DNA from: SLAN01 sp964565375
GTDB taxonomy: Bacteria > Spirochaetota > Spirochaetia > DSM-27196 > SKKC01
Direction: 5' to 3'
Assembly (NCBI GenBank): GCA_964565375.1
Contig: CAZMEV010000003.1
Location: 9,523 to 73,522, forward strand
Length of the DNA: 64,000 bases
Both the position numbers and the translations under genes were made by a program. Within the stretch, counting starts at the first letter, position 1; every line of letters starts with the position of its first letter. The notes below the pieces were generated by a model. The model was not told the origin of the DNA and made no database searches. It saw nothing but the letters and a program-made list of their open reading frames with translations. This document shows positions 42,912 to 51,951 of this stretch, piece after piece.

Positions 42912-44054
42912 TCACTCGTAAACTCGCGGCACTCTATGATTAATCTGGCTCAGTATTTCGTAGGGAATCGTACCACATTGGTCGGCAAGTTCCTCTGCGT
43001 CCGGACCACGGCTGTCCGCTCCGAAAAGCACTACCCGGTCGCCCCGCCTGACCGGGCTGTCCGGTCCGCAATCTATCATGGTCTGATCCATGCAGACCCG
43101 GCCGGCGACGGGGACCCGCCGGGGAGGTCTGTCCTCGCCTTCGAACAGCAGCATCTCGGCCCTGTTGGAAAGCAACCGGTTATACCCGTCGGCATAGCCC
43201 ACAGGGATCGTCGCGATTGTAGTTCTTCGCGGGGCAACCCAGCTGCGACCGTAACTCACTGTTTCACCCTTTTCGACTGTCTTCACGAACACCACCCGTG
43301 ATTCAAACTGCATCACCGGTAGCAGTTCCAGCGAACGCTCCTGATCATGCGAGGGATAGTAGCCGTACACTGCTATACCCGGCCGGATCATATCGAACAT
43401 TGCCTCCTCAACCTCGAGGGTGGCTCCCGAGTTCGCCGTATGAAGCTGGCCGGGGTCAAGACCACGTGAGCGAATAGCGTCGACAGCCTGACGGAACCGG
43501 GATATCTGCGTCCGGGTGAAAGCCTGATTTTCTGCATCAGCGGATGGAAAATGTGTGCACACTCCGGCAAGACGCAACGATGAGGAACGTGCGATGACTT
43601 CCGCCAGTTCGCCGGCCTCCTCCCAGCGACATCCGATTCGCCCCATACCGGTGTCCACCTTCAGGTGAACACCAAGGCGCTCCGTGCGGGTGCTGCCGGC
43701 AACGGCACGATCGAGAGCCTCTATGTAGGAGCTATCCGCGACGAACGCTTCCAGTCCAAGCTCGGCGATTTCGATCGCTTCCTCGGGAAGCGCAAGACTG
43801 TAGAGGAGGATTCGCTCGTCGATCCCGGCATCCCGCAGACGTGCGCCCTCTCCTGCAGTTGCCACCGCAACAGCCGAAGCCCCCTCCTCGAACGCAACGC
43901 GAGCAACGGCTGCCGATCCGTGACCGTATGCATCAGCCTTCACGGCGGGACAATACGCAAGATTATCTCCACCGAGCCGGCGGGCGTGCCGGTACAGCGT
44001 ACGCATATTATGCCGAAGATTGTCTGTTGATATTCTTGCGTATGTAGCTCTCAT
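42912..44054 (-). CDS. alr: Alanine racemase
   Basis: The 380-residue protein matches Alr, a PLP enzyme making D-alanine for peptidoglycan. The PLP-binding Lys is in AYCPAVKADAYGHG (Lys 39), the second catalytic Tyr is in VSYGRSWVAPRRT, and the active-site end has VCMDQTMIDCG. ATG 44054 fits the family start (MRATYARISTDNLRHN). A TTG at 44084 in frame lies within a hairpin and is unlikely. It is divergent from the alpha-glucosidase gene. Confidence 0.96.
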   Translation of the reverse strand: MRATYARISTDNLRHNMRTLYRHARRLGGDNLAYCPAVKADAYGHGSAAVARVAFEEGASAVAVATAGEGARLRDAGIDERILLYSLALPEEAIEIAELGLEAFVADSSYIEALDRAVAGSTRTERLGVHLKVDTGMGRIGCRWEEAGELAEVIARSSSLRLAGVCTHFPSADAENQAFTRTQISRFRQAVDAIRSRGLDPGQLHTANSGATLEVEEAMFDMIRPGIAVYGYYPSHDQERSLELLPVMQFESRVVFVKTVEKGETVSYGRSWVAPRRTTIATIPVGYADGYNRLLSNRAEMLLFEGEDRPPRRVPVAGRVCMDQTMIDCGPDSPVRRGDRVVLFGADSRGPDAEELADQCGTIPYEILSQINHRVPRVYE

Positions 44055-44276
44055 AAGTGTTGGCGTAGATAGTATGCCCTTCAAAAGGGCGGGGTAAAGC
44101 CCGGACCGGGCAAACCGTGACAGCGCCGCGCATCATGCGCGCGCATGCCTGCGGACATGCTCACGAGACTGCCCTTCGTCTCCATCCCCGCCCTGTTCCG
44201 AAGTCCCGAGCACGCGCACGAGGTCAGTCAATACACTTGCGCGCACGCACTTCGTCGGGATAGGGTCTCGGGCATC
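44055..44276. other. Hairpin-rich divergent intergenic region
   Basis: The 222 bases between alr and the alpha-glucosidase hold several inverted repeats: GCCCTT/AAGGGC, GCCCGG/CCGGGC and CGCGCAT/ATGCGCG. No clear promoter pair is seen. The region probably contains both promoters and perhaps an operator. Confidence 0.35.
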
Positions 44277-46124
44277 ATGCAAGAGCCTCAGTGGTGGAAA
44301 CGCGCTACAATCTATCAGATTTACCCGCGAAGCTTTCAGGATTCAAACGGCGACGGTATCGGTGATATCCCGGGCATTATCCGGCGTCTGGACTATCTCT
44401 CCGAGCTCGGAATCGATGCGATCTGGCTGTCCCCGATTTACGATTCTCCGAACGACGATAACGGCTATGACATTCGCGATTACCGGGCCATTCATCCGGA
44501 ATTCGGAACAATGCAGGATTTCGAGCGACTGATTGCAGAAATGCATGGTCGCGACATGAAACTGATCATGGATCTCGTGGTTAATCACTGCTCGGATGAG
44601 CACGATTGGTTTCTTGAAGCGAAGGCATCGCGGGAAAGCCCGAAACACGACTGGTTTATATGGCATCCCGGCCGCGGGCATACCGAACCGAGTCCGAAAG
44701 ACTCGCCGATACCTGAACCACCGAACAACTGGGGCTCATTCTTCCGCGGGTCTGCCTGGGAATGGAACGAACCAACGCGCGAGTACTATCTGCACCTCTT
44801 TTCCCGGAAACAGCCGGACCTTAACTGGGATAACGCGCACCTGCGAAACGAGATCTACGACATGATGCGTTACTGGCTTACAAAAGGGGTCGATGGCTTC
44901 CGCATGGATGTCATTAATTTCATAGGAAAACCCGACGGCCTTCCCGATGCACAAAATCCCCACGGGGCACCGCACGTTCTCGACCCGACAATGGTAGCCA
45001 ATCTACCGAAGACGCACGAGTACCTTCAGGAAATGAACCGGGAAGTCCTTTCACCCTGGAACTGCATGACCGTCGGTGAAATGCACGCGACCGGGATCGA
45101 AGAAGGGGTCAAATACGTGCATCCGCACCGCGGTGAGCTCAGCATGATATTCCAGTTCGAGCACATGTACGTAGATGACGGGCCCGCCGGCAAGTACGAC
45201 ATACCCCGGAACTGGGCGCTGACCGAAATGAAGCAGGTACTCGACCGGTGGCAGGAAGGACTCGACGGCCGTGGATGGAACTCCCTGTTCACGGGAAACC
45301 ACGATCAGCCACGCGCTGTAAGCCGTTTCGGAAACGACGGGGGAGCCTCGAACATGCGCTCGGAGTGGGACGATGCTACAAGAACCCGCTCGGCAACCGC
45401 GATCGCGGCAGCATTTCTTCTGATGCAGGGCACACCGTTCATATACCAGGGTGAAGAAATCGGCATGACCAACGTCTCGTTTCCGGGCATCGACTCCTAC
45501 CGTGACATTGAAACCCTGAACTTCTACAGGGAAGCGGCTCAGGAAGCCGGAGCCGACGAGGCACGGCTGCTGGAAATCGTCCATCTGCGAAGCCGCGATA
45601 ATGCGCGAACTCCAATGCAATGGGATTCGGGAGCCCACGGTGGGTTCACGACCTTCGTTCCCTGGATTCCCGTAAACCCGAACTTCACCGACATAAACGT
45701 CTCTGCTGAGCGACACCGCCCCGCCGGGGTACTTGCGTTCTTCACACGTATGATCGCTCTTCGACGCTCATACCGCGTGTTCACCGAGGGCCGGTATACA
45801 GACCTGGTACCTGACGATCCCCGGATTGTGGCCTATACACGATCGGTCGCCGAAACCGATTCGGACGCAGGACCGACGACAGTTCTGATCGTCGTGAACT
45901 TCGGCAGCAAACCGGCTGAATGGACCCTGGACCGTGAAAACGTTCACCTGCTGACCGCCGGTCTGCTTTCCAACACGGGAAAGGCCCCGGAAGGTATCCC
46001 GGAGCACAGACTGCCGGAGGAGAGTCTGACCCTCACCCTGCAACCGTGGGAAGCGTGGATCAGCGCCGATGCCGTTCCCGAAGGAAGACCAAGGGAGGAA
46101 ATCATCTGGTCCTATGACAGATAA
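44277..46124 (+). CDS. Alpha-glucosidase, GH13 (oligo-1,6-glucosidase type)
   Basis: The 615-residue protein matches family GH13: IYQIYPRSFQDSNGDGIGDIPGI, DLVVNHCSDEHDWF, the nucleophile in GFRMDVINF, the acid/base Glu in TVGEMHATG, and the transition-state Asp in FTGNHDQPRAVSRFG. It hydrolyses alpha-1,6 or alpha-1,4 glucosidic ends of short oligosaccharides; trehalose-6-phosphate hydrolase is a close alternative. No signal peptide, so it is cytoplasmic. The ATG at 44277 starts the conserved region. The gene overlaps the next start by 11 bases. Confidence 0.92.
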   Translation: MQEPQWWKRATIYQIYPRSFQDSNGDGIGDIPGIIRRLDYLSELGIDAIWLSPIYDSPNDDNGYDIRDYRAIHPEFGTMQDFERLIAEMHGRDMKLIMDLVVNHCSDEHDWFLEAKASRESPKHDWFIWHPGRGHTEPSPKDSPIPEPPNNWGSFFRGSAWEWNEPTREYYLHLFSRKQPDLNWDNAHLRNEIYDMMRYWLTKGVDGFRMDVINFIGKPDGLPDAQNPHGAPHVLDPTMVANLPKTHEYLQEMNREVLSPWNCMTVGEMHATGIEEGVKYVHPHRGELSMIFQFEHMYVDDGPAGKYDIPRNWALTEMKQVLDRWQEGLDGRGWNSLFTGNHDQPRAVSRFGNDGGASNMRSEWDDATRTRSATAIAAAFLLMQGTPFIYQGEEIGMTNVSFPGIDSYRDIETLNFYREAAQEAGADEARLLEIVHLRSRDNARTPMQWDSGAHGGFTTFVPWIPVNPNFTDINVSAERHRPAGVLAFFTRMIALRRSYRVFTEGRYTDLVPDDPRIVAYTRSVAETDSDAGPTTVLIVVNFGSKPAEWTLDRENVHLLTAGLLSNTGKAPEGIPEHRLPEESLTLTLQPWEAWISADAVPEGRPREEIIWSYDR

Positions 46125-46857
46125 CTCGCTTTCGCTCACGCATATCGCCGCACAACTTGAAGCGCTCGAGGAGACGATTATTATGCGATTTCTCGACCGG
46201 GCACAGTTTGCGGTTAATCGTGAAGCCTACCTTCCTGGCCGCAGCGGCTTCGAGGGTGCCGGACAGGAGTCACTGTTCGAACTCAGGCTCGCCGCACAGG
46301 AGCGTATGGACGCCGAGTTCGGACGATTCATGGTTCCCGAAGAACGGCCGGTTTCCGAAACCCTCCCCGAACCGCGACGGAAGGTACATCTGCCGGATCT
46401 GCCGATTCGCGTATCCGATCCCGACGTCGTCCGCCGCTCACCGGCAATTCGCGACGCCTATCTGACCATGATTCCCTCGCTGTGCGACAATGACGACGAC
46501 GGCCAGTACGGATCCGCCGTTGAGCACGACGTGTACACAATTCAGGCAATAGGGCGTCGGGTACACTATGGGGCGCTGTATGTAGCAGAAGCGAAATACC
46601 GCGAACGCACCGACGAGTACCGGGAAGCCGCGCGGTCGGGAGACCGTGAGCGATTGCTATCAATGCTCACCAGGACGACTGTGGAAGCGAGAATTCTCGA
46701 ACGACTCGAGAAGAAAGTCAGAGATCTTCAGGTCGATGTTAATACCGAGGTCCGCAGAGTTATCGGGCCGGACGTAATTGTCTCGTTCTACAGGGACACC
46801 ATTATTCCGCTTACAAAGAGCGGACAGATATCCTACCTGCTCGAACGCGCACGTTGA
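46114..46857 (+). CDS. Eukaryote-type (AroQ-beta-like) chorismate mutase with altered active site
   Basis: The 247-residue protein resembles yeast and plant chorismate mutase over its length: LEETIIMRFLDRAQF, YGSAVEHDVYTIQAIGRRVHYGALYVAEAKY, TVEARILERLEKKV, and FYRDTIIPLTKSGQISYLLERA. Chorismate mutase makes prephenate for Phe and Tyr. By-eye alignment with the yeast enzyme keeps Arg157, Lys168 (with one inserted residue), Glu198 and Thr242. Arg16 becomes Ala 12, Asn194 becomes Arg, and Glu246 becomes Gln. The effector-site Gly141-Ser142 is kept, and Thr226 is Gly. Activity is therefore uncertain. It is translationally overlapped with the glucosidase gene. Confidence 0.82.
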   Translation: MTDNSLSLTHIAAQLEALEETIIMRFLDRAQFAVNREAYLPGRSGFEGAGQESLFELRLAAQERMDAEFGRFMVPEERPVSETLPEPRRKVHLPDLPIRVSDPDVVRRSPAIRDAYLTMIPSLCDNDDDGQYGSAVEHDVYTIQAIGRRVHYGALYVAEAKYRERTDEYREAARSGDRERLLSMLTRTTVEARILERLEKKVRDLQVDVNTEVRRVIGPDVIVSFYRDTIIPLTKSGQISYLLERAR

Positions 46858-46891
46858 CAGCCTTTACGCGTAGGGCTACTGTATTTATGTA

Positions 46892-47407
46892 ATGGCTTCT
46901 AAGCAGGATCTCTCTGAAAGCCTCGAAATGTACCTCAAGGCCATCTACCTTGTTGAGATGCGCAAGAAAGCGGCGCGTGTGACCGATGTTGCTGCGCAGC
47001 TCGGCGTAATGGGAAGCTCGGTTACCGCTGCCCTCAGAACACTTCGCGATCGGGGGCTTATTAACTATTCTCCGTATGACCTCATAACACTCACTGATGA
47101 AGGTACGGAAGTTGCACGCGACATCGTGGGGAAATACAGTGCGCTGAAGGATTTCTTCATTAAAGTACTCGGTATGGACGAGGAAACAGCCGAAGAGGAC
47201 GCCTGCCATATGGAGCACAGGGTTTCTCCGGCACTGTTCGACCGTCTTTCCAAATTTGTACACTACTATGAAACCTGCCCCCTCGAAAAAGTGCGCTGGA
47301 ATGACGAGGTCGGCTACTTCTGCGCGCGCGAGGGATCCGACTGCGACCGCTGCCGCACCGGTGAAGAACTTGTCGAAATAGGCGACAACAGAAGCCCGCG
47401 CAATTAG
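46892..47407 (+). CDS. DtxR-family metal-dependent transcriptional regulator
   Basis: The 171-residue protein has an N-terminal winged helix (YLKAIYLVEMRKKAARVTDVAAQLGVMGSSVTAALRTLRDRGLI), then a dimerisation/metal domain with EEDACHMEHRVSP. The Cys in ACHMEH is the iron-type residue (DtxR/IdeR), where manganese-type MntR has Glu. No SH3 domain follows; a Cys-rich end with CAREGSDCDRCRTGEE may bind another metal. It probably represses metal-uptake genes when iron is plentiful. The ABC importer at 16.9 kb is a possible target, but no operator was identified. Confidence 0.9.
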   Translation: MASKQDLSESLEMYLKAIYLVEMRKKAARVTDVAAQLGVMGSSVTAALRTLRDRGLINYSPYDLITLTDEGTEVARDIVGKYSALKDFFIKVLGMDEETAEEDACHMEHRVSPALFDRLSKFVHYYETCPLEKVRWNDEVGYFCAREGSDCDRCRTGEELVEIGDNRSPRN

Positions 47408-47510
47408 GCCCCGGCGACAGACGACAAAAGAACTCTGTACACGCGGACACTCGGGTGAGGCGAGAGCAGGAACCACGCGCAACGAGCCCCGGGAAACCGG
47501 GAAAAAGCAA

Positions 47511-48794
47511 CTACGGTATGGTTCCTTCCTGCAGTGTATTAAGGAATCTTCCAAGTCGCCCGAGCCCTTCGGTCAACAGGTCTTCACTGGAAACAGTTGA
47601 AAAAACGAAATACCCGTCATCCGGGAATCCGTAGAAATACCCCGGATGCAGCAGTAGCAGCTCCCGCTCGAGCAGATCGATCGCGAACTTCTCATCGTCG
47701 ACCCCGGGTATCTGCACCACACGATGCACCCCACCGGACTGAGGAAAGCATCGCAACGCCAAAGCGCCATATGAACCGGCAATACGGTGGAGAACAGAGT
47801 CGGCGGCTGCAGCCCGCGAAATCAGGGACTCGCGAATCCGCTGTGCAACATCACGCCCCTCTTCAAGCATCCGGCCGGCCACATACTGGCTTGGCGCCGA
47901 AGCATTAAGAAACGTGTCGGCGGCAAGCTCGAGCGCATCAAAGCGATGCTCGGCTACATTTGAAGCAATAATCCACGCGAGCTTAAGGTCAGGCGAGGCA
48001 AACAGCTTGGAAACACCCCCGAAACGGAACCACGCGGCTTGCTGCCCTGTCGGCGCACTCCCGGCGAACGTGCCGGATTGCGACCCTGTCGGCGCACTCC
48101 CGGCGAACGTGCCGGCTTGCGGCCCGCCGGAAGCGTTCCCCGATGCAATGCCGGCTTCCTGCCGGGCGGGAGCGCTCCGTTGCCCACTACCGACTTTCTG
48201 CCGCTCGGTACCCGCGAATACCTCGTCGGAAACCACGAACGCGCCGTAAGAGGCCGCCAACCGGTCAAATCTGGAAAGTTCCGCCTGCGAAAGGACGCTG
48301 CCGGTAGGATTATTGGGTGAAATCACGACAACCGCCCGGGCTCCACTCTCGAGTCCTGCAACTACGTCGGTGAAGTCCGGCGTAAAGCCGGTTTCAGGCT
48401 GCAAACGGTAATACACCGGCTCCAGGCGGGAGTACTGACACAGCTGCTCGAACAGCGGATAGGTGGGCGCCGGCAGCAGGACACGGTCTCCGGCCGACAG
48501 AAGTGACTGAAATACAAGGCTGTAGCTTTCGCTCGTCGATGCGGTAAGAATAACCCGCTCTGCATCGATCGGATCGCCTTCACGCGTATACCATTCACGC
48601 AGGCGTTCCCGAGTAATGTACATACCCCGGCTGTCGCTACGGTACCTGCGCATGTCGACATAATTCCCGAGATATGACTTGAGACGGGAATCCGGATAGC
48701 GAAGCCCGTGGTTATGAAAATTCGTGTCGCTGAGATCGAGGACGGTCAGGCCGTCGGCGCGCAGTGCAGCGGCCCTGGCCATAAGCGGATTCAT
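47511..48794 (-). CDS. Class I/II PLP aminotransferase with a repeat-expanded loop
   Basis: The 427-residue protein has a fold-type I aminotransferase pattern: TASTSESYSLVFQSLLSAGD, PNNPTGSVLS, SDEVFAG, and the PLP-binding Lys in FRFGGVSKLFASPDLKLAW. It should move amino groups between an amino acid and a keto acid; the substrate is not clear. Between SDEVFAG and the Lys segment it carries about 52 extra residues made of four 13-residue repeats (QKVGSGQRSAPAR, QEAGIASGNASGG, PQAGTFAGSAPTG, SQSGTFAGSAPTG). The insert lies next to the cofactor pocket. ATG 48794 abuts tRNA-Arg. Confidence 0.88.
   Translation of the reverse strand: MNPLMARAAALRADGLTVLDLSDTNFHNHGLRYPDSRLKSYLGNYVDMRRYRSDSRGMYITRERLREWYTREGDPIDAERVILTASTSESYSLVFQSLLSAGDRVLLPAPTYPLFEQLCQYSRLEPVYYRLQPETGFTPDFTDVVAGLESGARAVVVISPNNPTGSVLSQAELSRFDRLAASYGAFVVSDEVFAGTERQKVGSGQRSAPARQEAGIASGNASGGPQAGTFAGSAPTGSQSGTFAGSAPTGQQAAWFRFGGVSKLFASPDLKLAWIIASNVAEHRFDALELAADTFLNASAPSQYVAGRMLEEGRDVAQRIRESLISRAAAADSVLHRIAGSYGALALRCFPQSGGVHRVVQIPGVDDEKFAIDLLERELLLLHPGYFYGFPDDGYFVFSTVSSEDLLTEGLGRLGRFLNTLQEGTIP
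48045..48200 (-). repeat. 39-bp in-frame tandem repeat inside the aminotransferase gene
   Basis: Four copies with starts 39 bases apart (48045, 48084, 48123, 48162). The first two are nearly identical, the others more diverged, as in a minisatellite that expands from one end. The period is a multiple of three, so the frame is kept and the protein gains 13 residues per copy. Confidence 0.88.
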
Positions 48795-48800
48795 TACGTA

Positions 48801-48874
48801 TGAGCACGGCAGGACTCGAACCTGCGACTTCCAGCTCCGGAGGCTGGCGCTCTATCCAACTGAGCTACGCGCCC
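48801..48874 (-). tRNA. tRNA-Arg (CCG)
   Basis: The reverse strand folds as a 74-nt tRNA: acceptor GGGCGCG/CGTGCTC (two G-T pairs), D-arm GCTC...GAGC, anticodon arm CCAGC-CTCCGGA-GCTGG, T-arm GCAGG-TTCGAGT-CCTGC, discriminator A, no encoded CCA. The anticodon CCG reads CGG. It lies 6 bases upstream of the aminotransferase start on the same strand. Confidence 0.94.
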
Positions 48875-49004
48875 GCTGTTCGTGTGAACGGTCGTAACGG
48901 TATTCAGGGAAGCGGCCGGTGTCAAGCCGTGACAAAATCTCCACGAGTTATCGGTTTTAACCACTTGCGCGTAAGTGTCATGTGGTTCACTCTCTGTAGC
49001 AGTC

Positions 49005-50912
49005 ATGAAGCGTTTGAATTTCCAGTATAAGGTAGCTGCGACAACGTTTATTGTCGTTGTTGTCGCCGTAGTCTTGCAGTCACTCGCACAGGCGGTTTCC
49101 ATATCGATTATCGCACCTGACGAGACACTGATCTCTGTCTTTATTCCGCAGGTCTCCTCCTTGATACAGGCAGCCCTTCCGATTGCCGTGATTCTGTCGG
49201 GATATCTGTTCTTGAGTCTGCGCCCACTCAAGCAGGTGGTTGCGGGCCTTCAACGTAACGAGTCCGTATCGGAATCGGAACAGGAACGGGCCCGTACGGT
49301 CATAGGCCGCCTGCCGGTCGTACTGATCATCGGTAACGTGCTGGGCTTCACGCTCGGAACGCTTGTTTCGGTTTTTGCCGATCCCTCAAGCCTGTTGCGA
49401 ATGGAGGGACTGCTGCAGCTTGTGAGCTTTGCCGCGGCCGGTGTTGTGCTGGGATCGATACAGATCGGTATAGACGAAATGATCCTCGGCGAGCCGAGGC
49501 GATTGCTTGGAATCTATAACCTCGAACGCGTATCCGGATACCGCTATGTAAGCATTTTCAGGCGCCGCGCGATCGTGTACGTGTGCCTTGTGATTATGCT
49601 CATGACGTTTCTTGCGTTAACCGGCCTCGATGCATTGCGAGTGATCGGCCAGACCGGTATTGCCGTTGATCGGGTCGCAGTCGCAATGACAGCCGTCGTG
49701 ATTTACGGCGTAATAATTGCTGCAGTGGTGGTATACACGACGTCACTTGGCGAACGCTCCCAGATTAATGCGATCTGTGACAGGCTCGAAGCCCTCGCAG
49801 CCGGCAACACTTCCCTTGACACCGCAATTCCCATTACCCAGTACGACGAAATCGGAATCATGACTTCGCACATGAACCGGATTATCGAAAGACAACAGAA
49901 CGTTGTATCAAAGATACGAGCGGCTGCCGATCGAGTTGTACAATCTTCCGGCGAGGTTGAAGGCGTAATTGAACAGACCCGCGTTGCAACCGAGCGCCTC
50001 AGCAGTTCAATTGAACAGGTGAACGCAAAGGCCGAAGAGAACATGCGCTCGGTCAATGACACCGGCTCAAACCTGAAGGACATGCTCAACAGTGTAGATC
50101 AGATAACCGAGCAGGTGGACTCGCAGGCTTCCAACGTCGAACAGTCGAGTTCCGCCGTCCACGAACTCGCCGAAAGTGTACGCAGTGTAGCCAGCACGAC
50201 CGATAGAGCAAATGAGCTCGCCGAACAGGCGGACCATGTCGCCCGCGAAGGCGGAGAGGCGGTAAAGGCGTCGCTGCAGAGCATTCATGACATTGAAAGC
50301 GCAAGTGAACAGGTTAACTCCATTATTTCGGTAATTTCGAAAATAAGTGCTCAGACGAACATGCTTGCCATGAACGCGGCCATCGAAGCCGCTCATGCCG
50401 GCGACGCAGGACGCGGTTTCGCCGTGGTTGCCGAGGAAGTACGCAGTCTTGCCGCGGACAGTGCCGGGAGCGCTCGCGAGATTTCCGATCACATTAAACA
50501 GATGAGATCACAGGTCGAAACCGGTGTTGCCAAGGCCGAAGAAGCGGGCAAATCGCTTGATCGCATACAGAACGATATTGCTCAGACATCGGAGCTAATC
50601 GGCGAAATTGCCTCGGCCATGCGGGAACAGAACTCCGGCACCGACGAACTGCTCAGCGGCATAACAGCACTGGTTGAATCAACCGAATCGATCCGCTCTG
50701 TAGCCGCCGAGCAGAAAGAGCGCAATAAAACCATGCGGACATCGCTCGACGAACTGCTTGAAAACTTCTCCGAGATTCAGACCGCCACGCAGGAGCAGAC
50801 CGAGGGAACACGCGAAATTGTGCAATCATTCGAGCGCCTTCGGGAAGTTGCCCGGGAGAACGCTGAGGTTGTTGAGCAACTTCAAGCGGCCAGCGGTAGC
50901 GGGTCGTCGTGA
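49005..50912 (+). CDS. Methyl-accepting chemotaxis protein with HAMP domain
   Basis: The 635-residue protein has six or so membrane segments (about 10-270) without a large periplasmic domain. A HAMP domain (CDRLEALAAGNTSLDTAIPITQYDEIGIMTSHMN) and a long coiled coil follow, with the signalling tip SAQTNMLAMNAAIEAAHAGDAGRGFAVVAEEVRSLAAD. It feeds the chemotaxis kinase. The membrane topology resembles the receptor at 41.2-42.9 kb, though the cytoplasmic parts differ in length. It overlaps the next gene by four bases. Confidence 0.93.
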   Translation: MKRLNFQYKVAATTFIVVVVAVVLQSLAQAVSISIIAPDETLISVFIPQVSSLIQAALPIAVILSGYLFLSLRPLKQVVAGLQRNESVSESEQERARTVIGRLPVVLIIGNVLGFTLGTLVSVFADPSSLLRMEGLLQLVSFAAAGVVLGSIQIGIDEMILGEPRRLLGIYNLERVSGYRYVSIFRRRAIVYVCLVIMLMTFLALTGLDALRVIGQTGIAVDRVAVAMTAVVIYGVIIAAVVVYTTSLGERSQINAICDRLEALAAGNTSLDTAIPITQYDEIGIMTSHMNRIIERQQNVVSKIRAAADRVVQSSGEVEGVIEQTRVATERLSSSIEQVNAKAEENMRSVNDTGSNLKDMLNSVDQITEQVDSQASNVEQSSSAVHELAESVRSVASTTDRANELAEQADHVAREGGEAVKASLQSIHDIESASEQVNSIISVISKISAQTNMLAMNAAIEAAHAGDAGRGFAVVAEEVRSLAADSAGSAREISDHIKQMRSQVETGVAKAEEAGKSLDRIQNDIAQTSELIGEIASAMREQNSGTDELLSGITALVESTESIRSVAAEQKERNKTMRTSLDELLENFSEIQTATQEQTEGTREIVQSFERLREVARENAEVVEQLQAASGSGSS

Positions 50913-51145
50913 AGCTCTCAAACAAAACTGCTTCCACCTTCTTCACCCTGCTGATTCTCGGCATGCTGATCGGTACGTTCTCCTGGGAAATTCTCGAACG
51001 TCTGCTTGCCATGGCCTCTTTACCGATCGACCTCCGCGTGGGACCGGTGGGATTCGATACCGGAATTCTTGCCGTAAGGCTCATGCTCAACCCGGGGTCG
51101 TTCGTGGGTCTGTTCTTCGGGTATCGGACGTTCACGAGAACATAG
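50909..51145 (+). CDS. DUF4321-type small membrane protein
   Basis: The 78-residue product has two hydrophobic segments (TASTFFTLLILGMLIGTFSWEIL and NPGSFVGLFFGYRTF), a layout seen in the DUF4321 family. Function is unknown. The GTG start overlaps the receptor stop as GTGA. It precedes maf by 34 bases and may be co-transcribed. Confidence 0.7.
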   Translation: MKLSNKTASTFFTLLILGMLIGTFSWEILERLLAMASLPIDLRVGPVGFDTGILAVRLMLNPGSFVGLFFGYRTFTRT

Positions 51146-51179
51146 GCTACTCGTCACATATCCGATTGGAGTAAGGTCG

Positions 51180-51800
51180 ATGTCAACTGCAATGAAAGAC
51201 ATGTCACGACAATCCCCGACCCTGCTTCTCGCGAGCGCTTCACCTCGCAGGCGATCACTGCTCGCGAGTCTGGGCATTCCATTCGAGACCCGCGCGCTTG
51301 ACGCCGACGAGCGATTCTCCGAGCATCAGTCAGCTGAATCAGTTGCTCGAATGCTTGCTGAACGAAAGCTTCAAAATGTCGAAGACCACAAAGAGTGGGA
51401 CTACGTTCTGACCGCCGATACTATCGTCTGCGCTCCCGGCGAACACCGGGAAAAGATTCTCGGTAAGCCGAGAGACCGCGACGAAGCCCTCGAGTATCTC
51501 TCGCTGCTGTCCGGACGGGTCCATCGGGTACTTACGGGCGTAAGCCTTGGCGGGCGTTGCTCAGGTAGCGTCGAAACGGCGGTATCGGAAACACGGGTTC
51601 ACGTCGCGGAGTTGAGCGAATCGGAAATGCGCTGGTACATCACCCTCGAGGAATGGCGGGATGCGGCCGGCGGATATCGAATGCAGGACGCGGGAGCAGC
51701 CTTCGTTGAACGAATAGAGGGAAGCTCGAGCAATGTCATAGGCTTGCCAATGCGCCTTGTTTATTCTATGTTGCTATCGCACCGATATCCGTTTCGGTGA
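51180..51800 (+). CDS. maf: Maf-family nucleotide pyrophosphatase
   Basis: The 206-residue protein matches Maf: LLLASASPRRRSLLASLGI, the catalytic Asp in VLTADTIVC, GKPRDRDEALEYLSLLSGRVHRVLTGVSL, and the terminal EGSSSNVIGLPM. Maf enzymes hydrolyse non-canonical or canonical nucleotides to monophosphates and affect division and cell shape. The ATG follows GGAGTAAGG. The usual tail is present. Confidence 0.93.
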   Translation: MSTAMKDMSRQSPTLLLASASPRRRSLLASLGIPFETRALDADERFSEHQSAESVARMLAERKLQNVEDHKEWDYVLTADTIVCAPGEHREKILGKPRDRDEALEYLSLLSGRVHRVLTGVSLGGRCSGSVETAVSETRVHVAELSESEMRWYITLEEWRDAAGGYRMQDAGAAFVERIEGSSSNVIGLPMRLVYSMLLSHRYPFR

Positions 51801-51951
51801 CACAATTTTCCGATTCGCATTTCCGCATCGCGATGCCGGAAGGGCGAATACGAGAACGAGAGAGGGAGTGTTCGGGTAGGAGACGCCGGTCCGGCTATTA
51901 CACCGGGCGGGTTTGCAGTATCCGTTCACAGAGACTTTAGGAGGATTATCC
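51801..51951 (+). promoter_or_regulatory. Untranslated region ahead of rpsB
   Basis: The 151 bases between maf and rpsB hold an inverted repeat (GCATCGCGATGC at 51825-51836) and other hairpins ending in AGGAGG ahead of the start. Ribosomal protein S2 operons are often controlled through a leader, but no specific leader motif was recognised. No convincing -10/-35 pair was found. Confidence 0.3.
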
